This document shows, piece by piece, positions 33,514 to 45,954 of a DNA stretch of 64,000 bases. The translations under genes were made by a program, and so were the position numbers. The notes under the pieces are model-generated. The model made no database searches and had not been told where the DNA came from. It saw only the letters and a program-made list of their open reading frames with translations. The DNA comes from Cucumis sativus (Eukaryota > Streptophyta > Magnoliopsida > Cucurbitales > Cucurbitaceae), in assembly GCF_000004075.3 (NCBI RefSeq), contig NC_026656.2:18920607-18984606 (forward strand), written 5' to 3'. Within the stretch, counting starts at the first letter, position 1. Each line of letters opens with the position of its first letter.

Positions 33514-35573
33514 TCAAAATGACCTTCTATTGAAATTTGCAGCGGCCAACGGGGGCCAAAGGCTGCCGATTCTGCCTCCGTTGGTGGAATCCTCCGGTAA
33601 GTAAGAAATGCAAGCTAATGGTACTAAGCATAATCCTTTGGCTTTTAAATCACTTTCTTGTTTTTTGTCATCATTTAGTTCATCCTGTGGATTAATGTAA
33701 TACATCTGTGAGATTATTATAAATTAAAATACTGTTGAAATATTATTTTGATCATCTTTAAATATCTAATTTTAATCATTATAATGAATTAAAGTGACCT
33801 TCCCCTCTTGAATAATAATTTAAACAAATTGAATGGAAAAGAAACCAATTAAATTGAGTAAGAATTTCTCACCCGACGTGTCGTTTTGTAGTTTTTGCTG
33901 CGACATGATTTCATGTAAGAGTGGCTTAGCATCTGAGAAATTAAATAATTTTATCTCAAAACTGTTAGTGTACAAAAACAATATTATCTTGAAGGAAATT
34001 ATGAAGGAGATGGAAATAATACCTCAACCTGATTTTGAAGGAAATTAATATAACTAATGGCCTCCATTAGAACTGATGCTGTATCAGTCTGCATGCAAGT
34101 TTAGTAATTTTAATTATAAGTCACTAACACAATGCTACATTCGAATACAAACTTAGACTAACTTAAACTTTAAATTAATACGTGCAACCCTTAGTTTGAT
34201 TTGTTTTTCTGTTTTATCATACCTTACCAAATGGTGCCACTAATTGCTGAAGTGCAGCTATTCTGTCTCCTAGTTTCTCTTTTCTAATCTGTTGAAGAAA
34301 AATGAACATTCAACTAATTTAAACTTGAAAATGAATGAATTATGTTGTTATAAGTTTTAATTTGACCATAACATTGACATCTTAAATGAACAAATTTGAA
34401 GTTAAAAGAAGTGTAACCTTTAAAGGAGGGCAAGTGGGGCGAGGCTCTACTCTCGTCTTCTTGTTGGGACTTTGCTTTTGCTGTTTCAAACTGTAAGCTC
34501 TCTTTGCATTTGTAATTTCATGGTTTCCCATCTTCATTTTATTTTATATTATTCAACATTAATATACTTTTCCCAAATAAATAAGCAAAAGTTTATTGAC
34601 ATCAATAAAAAGAAACAAAGAGAAAGAAACCAGTGAGTGATTCAAAAAACTTAAAGTGAAAAAAGATTCCATCTTTTTGAAATTTAAATCTTATTTTAGT
34701 CATTGACTTTTAAAAAATCCTTTCTTAGTATTACAATTTTTACATTATAATCTCCAACCTTTCCATTAAAATTAATTTAAATATCCAATTTCAGTTTATA
34801 TGCTTTCAATATAAACTACAAATTATATTTTATCATAAGAAAAAAAAAGTAAGAACTCACTTTAGTAAGAAGAGAGGATGAAGTTGTTGATTGGTCCAAG
34901 AGATGATGTGAAGAAGCAAATGAAAATGAATGATCAAATAACCCTAAAGAGCTTGAAAACTCTGTCGTCATCAATGGCTTATAACTATTTCTTGATGAAA
35001 CATTAACAGTTGGATGAATTTTGCTGCAACAACAGCTTTGTCCAATCTTCTTCATTTGATCATCTTCTTCTTCAAAATTTGAAGAATGATAATAATAATA
35101 ATAATCATGACTTTTCAAACTTTCATTATCATTGATTTTTTTTAGAGAATTACTAGAACTTGAGTCCTTTTTCTCCTCCCTTTTCCCTTCTTGATCTTCA
35201 TATCTTCTCTCTTTGCTAATTCCATGGGAATTATAATGCTGCAAACTTGTAAAGCTTTGTGCAATATCAATGGCTGGATTCAAATCTTGGAAATGAAAAA
35301 TTGGTTCAATCTCACAATTTGGTGACCTACAAACAAAGATTATCTTTTATATGTTGATGTAAACTTGAACATAGCTCAACTAGTTAACAATTATGATCTC
35401 CATCCCTCATCCCTCTTGCTGGTGAGTTACTTGATAAAAAAAAGTATGATGATACGTATGTCGAGTACTTACAAAGAGAGGTCGGGAGTCCAAGCATGGC
35501 CGCTGCCGGAGCCAACAAGCAATTGGTTTTCGAGATGAAGAAGTTGTTGATGAAGATTTGTAGAGAAATCCAT
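33514..35573 (-). CDS. bHLH110: bHLH transcription factor, bHLH110/bHLH112 type with atypical basic region
   Basis: Seven exons on the minus strand: 35473-35573, 34861-35326, 34418-34531, 34223-34288, 34023-34088, 33873-33932 and 33514-33684, giving 347 residues. The N-terminal half is Ser/Lys/Glu-rich and low in complexity, with five consecutive Tyr and Asp/Glu runs. The helix-loop-helix begins near residue 220: PPLKIRKEKLGDRIAALQQL, then VAPFGKTDTASVLMEAI and SYINFLQNQVEMLS. The basic region lacks the His-Glu-Arg triad that reads an E-box, as in the plant subgroup of bHLH68/110/112/123/133, so it should dimerise but may bind other DNA elements or none. The C-terminal exon has the subgroup hallmark KGLCLVPLACISYL. 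The HLH is split over small in-phase exons. Naming as bHLH110 rests partly on its neighbours. Confidence 0.9.
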
Positions 35574-35645
35574 GTGTGAATTGAAAAGAGGTGAAGCAAG
35601 TTTACTTTACTTAAGACTTACACTTTCCTCTCAAGAGAGGAACCT

Positions 35646-35654
35646 CCTTTTATA
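35646..35654 (-). promoter_or_regulatory. TATA box of the bHLH gene
   Basis: On the minus strand TATAAAAGG lies about 75 bp upstream of the start codon at 35573. This leaves a leader of about 40-50 nt. Confidence 0.6.
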
Positions 35655-38600
35655 ATATAATGCCTTTCTTTTCATTTAGGATATAAAATATGGATATGGA
35701 AAAGAATTTGAGATTTAAATTATAAACAAAACATAACGTCTTCTTCATGGCAAAGAATCCAACGTGGCCGCCACGTTGAATCTCTACTTCACTCTATGCA
35801 TACTCAAATTTAATGGCATAATTTTATGATATTATTTTCTACTAACTAATAAAGCAAACTTTTTTAAAAAGATTAAAATATTACTCTTAGAAATACTATA
35901 AATAATAACTTTCGTAAAGTTCTATTAGAATCTTGGAGAAAAATCAAGTCTTATGATCGTTGTAATAAACATGAATAAAAATAGTTTGATTAAAAAGAAT
36001 GTGATGGGGAAAATACCAAATTAGATTTTGGCATTTGCCTTTAATTATTGTATTCCACAACTTTGGAGTGAAAAGAAGTAGTTGATTGTAAGGTTAACAT
36101 TAAATAATGAAGATAAAGATAAGTATAGTAAAGTATGTTATAATAATCAATCTTTTGTTTAAATACAATATTTATAATTCAGAAAGAAAGAGAAAAAAGT
36201 ATTCTGTTAATTAAAAAGACTACTGTTTAAGAACATTTTTTAAAGATATTATGAAGCTTTGATTGGGTCAATATAAACTCTACAGCACTTAATATTACCA
36301 CTTCAATATAGAATTTGAGAATATATATATAGATATATATATAATTTGTATTCTTATCTACTTAATTGAATAAATTTCAACCTCGAAGTTTTAATTTCAT
36401 AATAATACTTCTAAAATTAGATTGATAATAAAATTTAATGAACAGATATTGTTTCTGATAATGTTGCATGTGGAAATTATAGAATTTGAAGAATTTAAAG
36501 TAAAGCTTTTCAAATCATTGAACATTTATAGAATAATATAGTACATTACACATAGTCATAGTCTAAGGATAAATAAGATTACCTCTCCATTGTCTAAAAT
36601 AAGTTAGAAGCAATTCCATGGTTCCTTTGTGAAGAGAGAAAGCTTTCAATTTTCATTAATTCTTTGTGAAAAAAGTTTTGAGTTTCCTGATGAAAGAATT
36701 TTAATTATTAAAATTTTTCAATAATATATTAACAATATGTACAAATAACACATCAAAATAGTAGGAGGCAAATTGATTTGTAGAAAATTTCAAGCCACGT
36801 TAACAATTTGGAGTTTTTAGATTTTCTCATTTCTTTCTTTTTGTTTTTGTTACTTGCAAGACTAGAAATTTTCTTTCATGTTTCCCCTTTAAAGATTTTA
36901 TAGATAAGATTTTAATGGATACAAAAATTCAAATTTAGAATTCAATTTGATAACATTAAAGCTTTATAAAGCATAAAAAATAACAGAAGTACCTAAAAGA
37001 AAAAGGGTTTTATTTTAGATAAAACCATTTTTTAAAATCCTGTTTAAGGCAACATGACAATATGGCCTCAAATTTCTTTATATCTTTGACCACACTTCTT
37101 TCTCTCTTTCTCTCTTTCTCTCTTTCTTTCTTTTTCCCTTTCTTTTCTATATATTGTATATAAAGGCAAAGTTCCTCTTTAATTTCTTTATTCAACACTA
37201 TCATTTTCCAAAAGGTCTTTCCACTCGTGCACTTGGCCCATAACATCCTTTCATTACAAGAAACACAAATCTAAACAACAGTTTGAGATGATCTTAAATA
37301 CTTTCTAGAGTTTCAAGTTAGAAAATTCAGATTTCTCAAACCTAACATAACATAAGAGGGTCATGTTTTTGGAGTAGACCATAAACATAACACAAGACAT
37401 CACACGAATATACATGCTCGGACCGTTTGATCAAGATGAGAATTGAAGTTATTGTACAAACCTCCCAAAAAAGGAGTCATTAGCTATGATTGAGAACTTT
37501 ATAGCACGTGGGTCCATCACGTCACTCAGTAAAAGGTGTACCCTTTATAAAGTACAAAGTCATAGTTTTCAACTTAGGTGTAGGGGTCAAAAAATAAACC
37601 ATACTCTCATTAACCCCTTCCCTAAAAATAATAATAATTTAGGAAGGGAGAAAAAACAATACAACAAATCAAATATGCTTGCTGAATTTACAAATACTTT
37701 GTGGTTTGTTATTCAACTGTTTACCTGAGAAAAAACTAGTAGGGGCCTCACTCCTTTTCCTGTTCTATGAGTGAAGTGATTTCATAGTGTAATCCACATT
37801 TTCCACATCAATCAAGATTGAAAATTCAGCTTTTGTTGTTCCAATACTTTATCTTCTAAATCCCAATCAAGCAGGCAGATGAGTAATTATCAGAAGGGAA
37901 AAAAATGCAAGTATATATATCTTAGAGATGGTTCTGAACTCACTGGTTTACTCTAAAGTCGAATGTGCTAGGCTTCATTATCAACAAGCCTGGCTTTTCC
38001 ATTTCCCTAGGGTCCTTCAATGTAATTTTGGCTTTCACAATGCTCATACCTACTCAAAGAAATAATAGCAATATAGTACCATTCAGTTTTTCTCCCTGCA
38101 ACAAAATCTCATAGTTCAATTATTTGACCACTTCAAAGTAATCTACAAACTATTCGAGTCAAAAGACGATTTTGCATGGTTTCTTAAAGAAGGATTAAAG
38201 TAAATAAGATTTAAAGGTGTGTTGGGAAGAGACAAACCATTTGCACGACAGAGGGGAAAAATAAAGAAAAGAAAAGAAAAAAAGAAGGAAAGTATATGCT
38301 TTCTCAAGAAAGGGTGATGAAATCGAAACTCTGCTTGGGAATGTCTTTCCATAACCACAAACATACCCTTTTTTCCTTAGCTAAAAGCTTTGCCTTATTG
38401 CCTTATACAATTTGATTCCTCATCTCCTTGGTAGCTATCAGGTTCGTATAATAGTGGCAATAGATGTTCATATACATGATGGTTAACATCCCTAGATGGA
38501 TGCACACTAAAGCTTCATGTCTCAATGCTTTTACGTTCACTTTGCGTAGAGTAGTCTAAAATTTAACATGACTTTATTTCCGTCCATAATTATGGCGGTG

Positions 38601-39540
38601 CCATTTCTATCTATGAGCACAGCCTGATTCAGGTTCACCAGGAACAAAAAGTCAAGCAATCAAGGATAAAGAGTTTCACAATCATACGCAAGAGTGCTGT
38701 GCATCTAAGTGGCTTGCTTTTGCTCGAAATGTGTGAAAGGTTGTGAAAATAACAGTTAGTGAGAGCTAGATGTAATAAATCCAACGAGTCCCACTAGTCC
38801 ACTGCTTAAAAGAAGGAATTCTGAAAGTGAAAAGGGAAGAGAAGACTATTTTATGAGGAAAATACAAACTCATTAAGCTCAGTCATGAAAGACTAGAGGT
38901 TTTTTCTCAGACTTAACTACCCCCTTCTCTGGCCTGGACAAGAAATCTGGACGACATATATTCTTCTACTTAATCCTTCAATGGGTTTGGGCCTATCACA
39001 GCAGATTCATAGGAGCTAATAGCACATACAATATGGTATATAGTAAATCCAATTAAAAGGATAAGCAAAAATAAGCCTCATGCATGAAGGGAGGGATTCT
39101 CCGGATCCCCTTACCCTTCTATATGGGGTACAATTCGACTACAAAGGTTCTGAACCCAACTTTATTTCTTTAGAACCAAAGACATTTTAGCATTAACACT
39201 AGGAATTACGATAGTAATTTTTTTGTAAATTTGATCCAAGCAACCTAAACACAGAAGAGCCAGCAAGCAATATAACAAAACTGCATAACGATGAACGTGG
39301 GGAAGGATCTTGTAGCAAGAAATGAGGAGTGGACGACACCTAGGTATGTTTACATTAAATGCTAAAAGGTATCTCTCAAATAAAAACGGTCCTATAAAAG
39401 CTAATGATAATGCTGCAGAACATTCTCAACAGAACAAATAGAAAATTGTTATATAAATACACTTCAGCATAAACATGTACACTTACTTATCAATGGAGTG
39501 GTATGTTATTAGACTACATAAGAGTTCTTTTTTCTTTTTT
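35655..39540. other. Intergenic between the bHLH gene and cyclin T1, no confident gene
   Basis: AT-rich sequence with a CT-rich tract at 37088-37142. A 35-codon frame on the minus strand (37940-38047) has a protein-like composition but no partner exons that I can join. The frame at 38143-38364 is mostly a Phe/Leu run without motifs. Confidence 0.5.
37088..37142. repeat. Polypyrimidine (TTTCTC)n tract
   Basis: Imperfect repeats of tttctctc and tttctttc over about 55 bp in intergenic DNA. Confidence 0.8.
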
Positions 39541-39584
39541 GGGGGGTGTGGGTGTGGGTGGGGGTGGGGGTGGGGGTGGGGGGG
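39541..39584. repeat. G-rich (GGGGGT)n tract with G-quadruplex potential
   Basis: The plus strand has at least seven runs of three or more G separated by single T bases (ggtgtgggtgtgggtggggg and onward). The tract lies 136-179 bp beyond the cyclin T1 stop codon, on the template strand of that gene, probably inside or just after its 3' untranslated region. Confidence 0.85.
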
Positions 39585-39719
39585 ACTAAAAGAATGAATA
39601 ATAAGCTGAAAGTGCCCTCTTAATACTTACAGTTTGAAGAATTTCTGGAATTAATCAAAAGCTCTGACAAGAAAAATATTGATGATACTTTATCCGTAAG
39701 TAGAAATTCATTCCCAATT

Positions 39720-42700
39720 TCAAGATGCCTTTCTTTTCTTATTCAATGAGGATCCGTATTCTAGCTCTATTCCCTGTTCCAGCTCTTTTTCTATCCATGC
39801 TTCGCCATCAATGTCTGGATTCATGGGCAGTACTTCCTTCGTACTTGTAGCTCTAGAAAGTCGTCTTCTCTTTATTGCCTCTCTGATTTGAAATAAGTTT
39901 ATCTTTTTGCAGTCCTTAGAAACTGGAATAGAAACACTTGTTGACTGTGTGATCTGATCAAAATAATTTTCCTCAGTATTCTGACAAATCCCTGTATCAC
40001 CATTCTCAATGACACTACTTGAACTCCCCGTGTCGCTTGTTTGGCAGGGTAAAACTTCCGCAGGACTGATGCTGTGGTTTATATTTTGCTGATTATGGCA
40101 ACAATTAGGTATTAAAGACTTATTGCACCCACTGGACTCTGTCATGGCTTCATGACTCTGATCAGAAACTGTCACACTGGATATACATGATTGGGAACTA
40201 TCAACCCTTGTCTGTCCATCTAAACCTTCTGGCTGATGAGGTTTCTCTTTTGAAGGTGGTAGGCTTTGTTTTCTATCTTTCTCAAATAGCTTCAACATTT
40301 GCTGTATAACCTCTGAAAGGAATTCCAAAGAAAATGATAGATGATCTCAATAACCAACAGTGAAATAGAGGGGTAAGACAAATATGATTAAAAGTAACTG
40401 GACAGTGACAGACCCAGTGCAATGTCATGGCCAAAGGGCACAGATAACTTTCACTCCCTTTTTTTTAGTTTAATAAACTCACTCACATCCACAATTATTA
40501 AATGAGAAGAAAATCGAGACACAATATCACAACTCATTGCCAAATCTGTATATTTCTAAAAAAACTCATTGCCAACTCTGTCACAATGATTAATTATTTT
40601 GCTAATCTTGTATATATGACGCCTTTCATAAAGAAAATAATGCAAGGTGACTAATGCTCCAAAATAAAATATAAAAAGATAAAAAGAGACTAAAAACCAT
40701 AAAAGTAGTAACAAAAATAAACACAAAGTACAATAAACTAACACGAAGGGAGAAGCTATTAGAAAGGAACAACGAAACTCTCCCAAAAAACGATTAATAA
40801 CTTGAATTAAAAAAAAACCTTTTAAACATTTTGAAATAGAGCATCGAAGAGAGGACATCAAACATGCAAAAGTGAACATTCAGTGTCAGGCTCATTTGAA
40901 AACAAATTGTCAAGAGAGAATAAACACGAGTACAAAGATTCATTTTAACAACCTTGTAACTGTTTTGGCGAAACATCAAACTCCATCCACCAAACCTTTC
41001 CCTTATCCGAAGGCAATTTCACCTTTTGAAATTTGGAAGCAAGAAATATCGAGCCTGCAGCAATGTAATGGGGTTTGTACTCCAAGCACAGCGTTGTACA
41101 AAGCCTACAAGTTCCATGATGGTCACATTAATTTCTTAAAGTGTGCCTGGAATATTAGGAACAAGTAAAAGTAAACTAGATGAGAAAGGTCGAGCCCTTT
41201 ACCAATCATTTACAAAATTCCAGGCCACCTTCCCAAGGTCAGCTGCCATTCCCAATCTTTTTAGAGCAGCAACAAGTGGTTTGTAGGGAAGTTGAATATC
41301 AACTTCAAATGCAAGTGTTGACAGTAGAAGCCTCTCCGCAATCAAGATTAATTCCTTTTGCTTATTGAAAACTTCCTACAAGCATACAGTTGCATTCAGC
41401 CATCCAATTATTTCCTTTATATGTGCAGAATTATCAATCACTTAAACATAAATGTTAAAGAAGATAATAGTCAGACTAACGTACTTTTTGTCTAATTCTT
41501 TTAGAGGCGGAAGGATCCCATTTGAATGTCAACTCATAAGCCACAACAACAACATCATTCAGAAACCGAGGTGTTTCCTCAATCTTACAGGCAAGAAATA
41601 TACTTGCTGTTCCAATTGTCTGCAACAATTATACGTGTTAAAGTTATAAAACAAAATCCTGTCCAACAGATTACTTTTTTTCAAGGGAGAAATCTAAATA
41701 GGATCATGAGCCCATATGACATGAATTTTTTTTTATATCCGTGAGTGTTTGGGCCAATAAATGACATGGATCATTATATTTTTTAAAAATTGAGATGTTT
41801 CTTTATTTGATCTTTTGCTTCAAAATTGAGTTTTTCTTTCCTTTTCAATATATACACATACACAGGGTGCCGCCCCTAGAAGACTAAAAAAAAATTGTTT
41901 TTTATGGATAGGAAAAAGACTCAAATATTTTTTAAAGCCTAAGGCAACCACTCTTTGGACCAATGGCTTGGCTCCTCTGTGATTCTTTGGGCTAGTTCTC
42001 AGTTCAAGGCCATTCATAAGTAGTCCTTCTCGCCCAAAAGTTTCGTGTATGCATGTGTCAAGTACGGTTAATACATTTTGAAGGCATAAACTTGATTATA
42101 GAACTCCAAAGAAGAAATCCTTGTCTAATTATGAACCCAAGAAGAGAACCACAATCATGTGTTCTCCCTTATTTTATAGGAGAAATTTTAGGCAGCAGTA
42201 TTTCAAGGATTCGGTTTCACATGGGTAGTCAACTTGACAGCAAAGCTAATGTTTTTCTTGAGGTTTGTGACATTTAGTTGGGATGACTAAATTATCATGG
42301 TCAAAGCTACAGTATCAGTGGGGTCTTCAAATATATAAGAACTGATATAATCTATAGAAGAATGCAAGCACAGTATGAGGAAAGATTCAAGATCATCAAA
42401 CACTATATGGCTACTTCTTGGTGAAAAGGAAAAAAATTCTCCCGCTACAATCACCGGTTCATTATGATGCTTTAGTTCTTTTGTTTTTCAACTACTTTAG
42501 GATTGGACTTTGGAAAAAAAATCATGAACAATAAACTTACCTGCCAGTCATTTTTAGCATGGGATTGACGCATATAGAACCGGTGACATAGCATCATGGC
42601 ACTTGCAATTGTTACTTGAGGCCTGAAAAGTATACAAATCTCTAATTAGCACATCCACATGAAAATTTTGAAATGGCCTTGATTAATAAGATAAAAAATA

Positions 42701-44392
42701 ATCTTCAATATCTGAACAACAGCTATCAAAAAAACAAAATTCAAGGTTCACTCCTATAGAGGCCGGTAAGTGGAGATAATTGAAATGGCTAAAAAGTTGT
42801 ATGAAGAATCATCCATTATAAGAAAATTTTCTCACCTAAAAGAATAAAGGAGAAGAAATAGTTGAACCTAAGTTGACTTACAAATTTGGTCACTATGGTT
42901 TGGAGAAAGTAAAAATTTATTCCCTTTGGTTGTAAAAGTTAGAACTTCATCCTTATGGTTTGATAAATCTCTAAATAGTCCTTATGGTTTGATAAAACCA
43001 TCCAATCCATAGAGACTAAATTCTATCTTTCTTGAATTCATAGGGGCCAAACAAGTAATATAATCTTGAATCCACTTGAATATGAACAGAGTACATTTGA
43101 AGAAATTTTCTTGTAGAAATTGTGACTGCTTGAGAGTCGGATGGTGATGGAGGTGGAGAATCTGGAATATGATGGGAGGGAATGGGAGACTTCATTATGC
43201 TGATAACCAAAAAGTACAATGCATACAGCAGAAATATAAAATGGCGATATTGAAACCAGGCATGCAGAACCTTGCTACCATTAGGATTATGAGAACAGAT
43301 CATAGAAATGTGTTAACAAAACATGTTTCAGCATTTGGTATCAGCAAATGCATGCTGCTCCTATGCCAGCCTACTCACCAAATGTCACGTATGGGTTTAG
43401 GACTCATCCTTATATTCTCTATTTTCCAACAAAATCAACAACAAAGCTGTGATGCATGCTATGCGATCGCTTTATTCACTAGATCACACCTTGCCTGCCA
43501 TAAACTGTGTTATACTATTCAAAATAAGTGTCATGGTACAAAACTCATTTTTAACCATTTTTTTACTTGTTTAATATTATTCTCTCTCTCTATATATATA
43601 TAAGAAACATAGATGTATATTCATCAAAAGAGTCAAAAGGGGCAGTCTAGCGGTAGAGGGTTGAGTGAGAAAACCCCCTCCCACAAAACTAATAACCACA
43701 TAATGGAGAAAACCTGGAAAATACACTAAGTAAACAAAAATTTAAAATCATATTTTAGCAATACCAACCCAAATCCCATGAAGTTTTCTCCCAATCTCAA
43801 TATTCAGACTCCAGTTCAAATTCAAACACAAGCATATCCATATTTCCAGCTGTTCTCTTCCTAGGTTTCCTACTTTGTAACAAAACATAGTAAAAATGCC
43901 CCATGGAACTATGAAAGCATTGACTACCTACAATAACGGACAGAGAAACAAAATTTGTGTTTCAAAAGAGATGATGACTGAAGAATAATGATAGCAAATC
44001 CGCATAGACCAAATAGTAACTACAAGAGAAAACAATTTTACAAATTTCTCAGGAAGGGCTCAGTAAAAACATGTTGGATATTTTTTCTTTGAACAAGAAA
44101 CAAAAATATACATTAAGGAAATGCACAAACTGTCATGCTCATGGGAATTATTAAGTTCTTACACTTTCAGTTTCATTCCAAGCTCTTGCAGAAATGAGCA
44201 ATATGACTTCCGCAGTTGAGACTCTTTCTTGAAATCAATTCCATCCTTCCTAGAGGGCGAATGATTTTCAATTTCCTGTTTGCAGAAATACCATTTTCGT
44301 GCAGAGATCAGATGCTCCTCCTGCACACAAAGGCTAGGGGTAGTTCCTGGAATGTGATTCGCAAGATGATTCTGGGGCAGCTGTCTCGCCAT
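39720..44392 (-). CDS. CYCT1: Cyclin T1 (regulatory subunit of a P-TEFb-like CDK9/CDKC kinase)
   Basis: Six coding exons on the minus strand: 44163-44392, 42541-42622, 41485-41619, 41203-41375, 40953-41104 and 39720-40312, giving 454 residues. Cyclin T pairs with CDKC to phosphorylate the RNA polymerase II C-terminal domain and promote elongation in the nucleus. The cyclin fold is clear: [70 protein letters not shown] (the cyclin-box core with the conserved Lys and Glu), then the second repeat [18 protein letters not shown]. After residue 256 the tail is Ser/Gln-rich and ends with basic segments ([17 protein letters not shown]) that may be nuclear localisation signals. The long first introns suggest a spliced 5' leader starting near 45.6 kb. 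It is closest in kind to the CYCT1;3-5 group. Confidence 0.95.
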
Positions 44393-44683
44393 GCTCTCAC
44401 TCTCTCAACTCATTGAACGGCTTCAAACAAACCCATTAGGGACTGTGGAACAACTGACAATTCTGTTTCCTCAAAGATTGGAAAAACTGCAGAAAAGTAG
44501 CAATGGGGATACTGATAAATGGACTAAAGCATTTAGGTAGGACCACATCACTTACTATTAAAACACAGAACTTTCCCCTACATCCGTCTCTTCTTTCTTC
44601 CTTCTAACCAGAACTAGTTCGAACCCTTCTCAACATCCATCAAGCAATGAAATGGAAAAGACCCCTCACCACCCTCGACACAC

Positions 44684-44866
44684 ACACCGTGGCGGATCCA
44701 GAAAATTTATTGACAGGGGGTTGACAAGACAAGTATATTTACCACTAAACTGCCTACAAATATTAAGCATTAATTGATTTTGTTTATACTTATTATATAA
44801 AGACAATAAAGTCGAGGGGAGCACGCCCCCTTGGGCCTATACTAAATCTAAATCCGCCCGTGCACA
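44684..44866. mobile_element. MITE-like element with short terminal inverted repeats
   Basis: The left end is accgtggcggatccag (44686-44701). The right end, read in reverse complement, is tgcacgggcggatttag (44847-44863). The two match as an imperfect inverted repeat around GGCGGAT. The body of about 150 bp includes ggggagcacgcccccttggg and is non-coding. CA-repeats at both ends hide any target duplication. I recall similar elements starting GTGGCGGA..CCAG in many dicots. Confidence 0.55.
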
Positions 44867-45616
44867 CACACGCACACAAAGGAAACAATAAAAGAAAGAT
44901 AATGAAAGAAATCGAAAGATTCAACATTCTATTGAAATTTAAATGCTAAATAAAATTAATACCGTTCCTACTCACAGAAAGACACAATACTCCTCATTCA
45001 GTAACCAAAAATGAAAGCAAATGTAAAAACCAAAGAGGAAAGCAGTGCCTTTACATGAGTTTACAAAACATGATAGAAAAACTAACTTGGACAAATATGC
45101 CAAACAATTTATTGTTATCTGATCAACAAAAACAGAAAAATAAAACCCTACAGTATATCCTCCTCTTAAGAACAACGAATACAATGGAAAAGGCAATTAA
45201 TACATGAAGTGGAAAACCCCTAAAATATTAGACTCAAACCCATTATTACAATAAAGACAAAACATTCAAGCGATCCTAAAAGAAGCCCATAAATCGTTGC
45301 CGCCTCCAGAAATTAAGGAACGAACAAAAAGAGGGAAAGAATTAGGTCAAGAAGATGAATTACCAGATGAACAGGGTCATACCCAGAGGAGAAGATATGG
45401 GTTGGAAGCGGAGCAGCTTAGAGCTGCGACGGAAACCCTAAATTCCGGCGAGGAAAAACAGTTGTATAAACGTAAGATTGGAGTGGACTTGAGTTGACTG
45501 GATTCCTTAAGAATCACGCAAACAAACGGAGGGTTTTGGTTGAAGGATCAATGAGATTCCCAAGTTGGCGGCGAACACAAAGGATGTTGGAGAGCAGAAC
45601 GTAACACAGAATCCGC

Positions 45617-45626
45617 CGCGCCAAAA
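45617..45626 (-). promoter_or_regulatory. E2F-type site in the cyclin T1 promoter
   Basis: On the minus strand the sequence TTTTGGCGCG matches the E2F consensus TTTSSCGC. It lies about 1.2 kb upstream of the start codon and near the likely transcription start of the leader exon. Its use is inferred. Confidence 0.45.
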
Positions 45627-45699
45627 TCTTAGCTACCAATAACGCCTCAGATTTCTCTCTTCAAAATGTTCTCAATTATCAAAATCCCTTTCTCTAGGT

Positions 45700-45912
45700 T
45701 TTAAACTTTCAACTTTATTGTTTACAAAATTTATTTTTAAAAAAAAAGCCCCTTCCAAATTTATGAACCTAAGATATTTGATATATACATATATATATAT
45801 ATTTAACAATTAAAGCTAAGTTATTGTTGACCTCAACTTCTAATCTAATCAAAAATAGGATATTACATTTTTCTAAATTTTTATTATCACAAAAATTTCA
45901 AAATCTATTAGG

Positions 45913-45954
<42 letters not shown>

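Larger units (their letters stand above)
44393..45660 (-). promoter_or_regulatory. Cyclin T1 5' leader with probable leader intron, and promoter
   Basis: The GC-rich segment 45360-45640 on the minus strand looks like a first, non-coding exon (cctagatttc-free, with ggtttccgtcgcagctc-like composition). A probable acceptor follows at about 44485 (tttctgcag) before the coding exon. A MITE-like element sits between them. A short upstream frame ATGAGTTGA lies just before the start codon. The exact leader structure is inferred, not proven. Confidence 0.45.

Noticed and set aside
42880-43020. Repeated cttatggtttgataaa phrases taken first as a MITE
   Set aside because: Only short direct phrase repeats were found in this cyclin T1 intron, with no inverted ends or target duplication, so I did not call an element.
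43639-43700. A tRNA-like segment (ggggcagtctagcggtagag)
   Set aside because: It resembles an A box, but there is no matching T arm, acceptor stem or anticodon loop, so it is not a tRNA gene.
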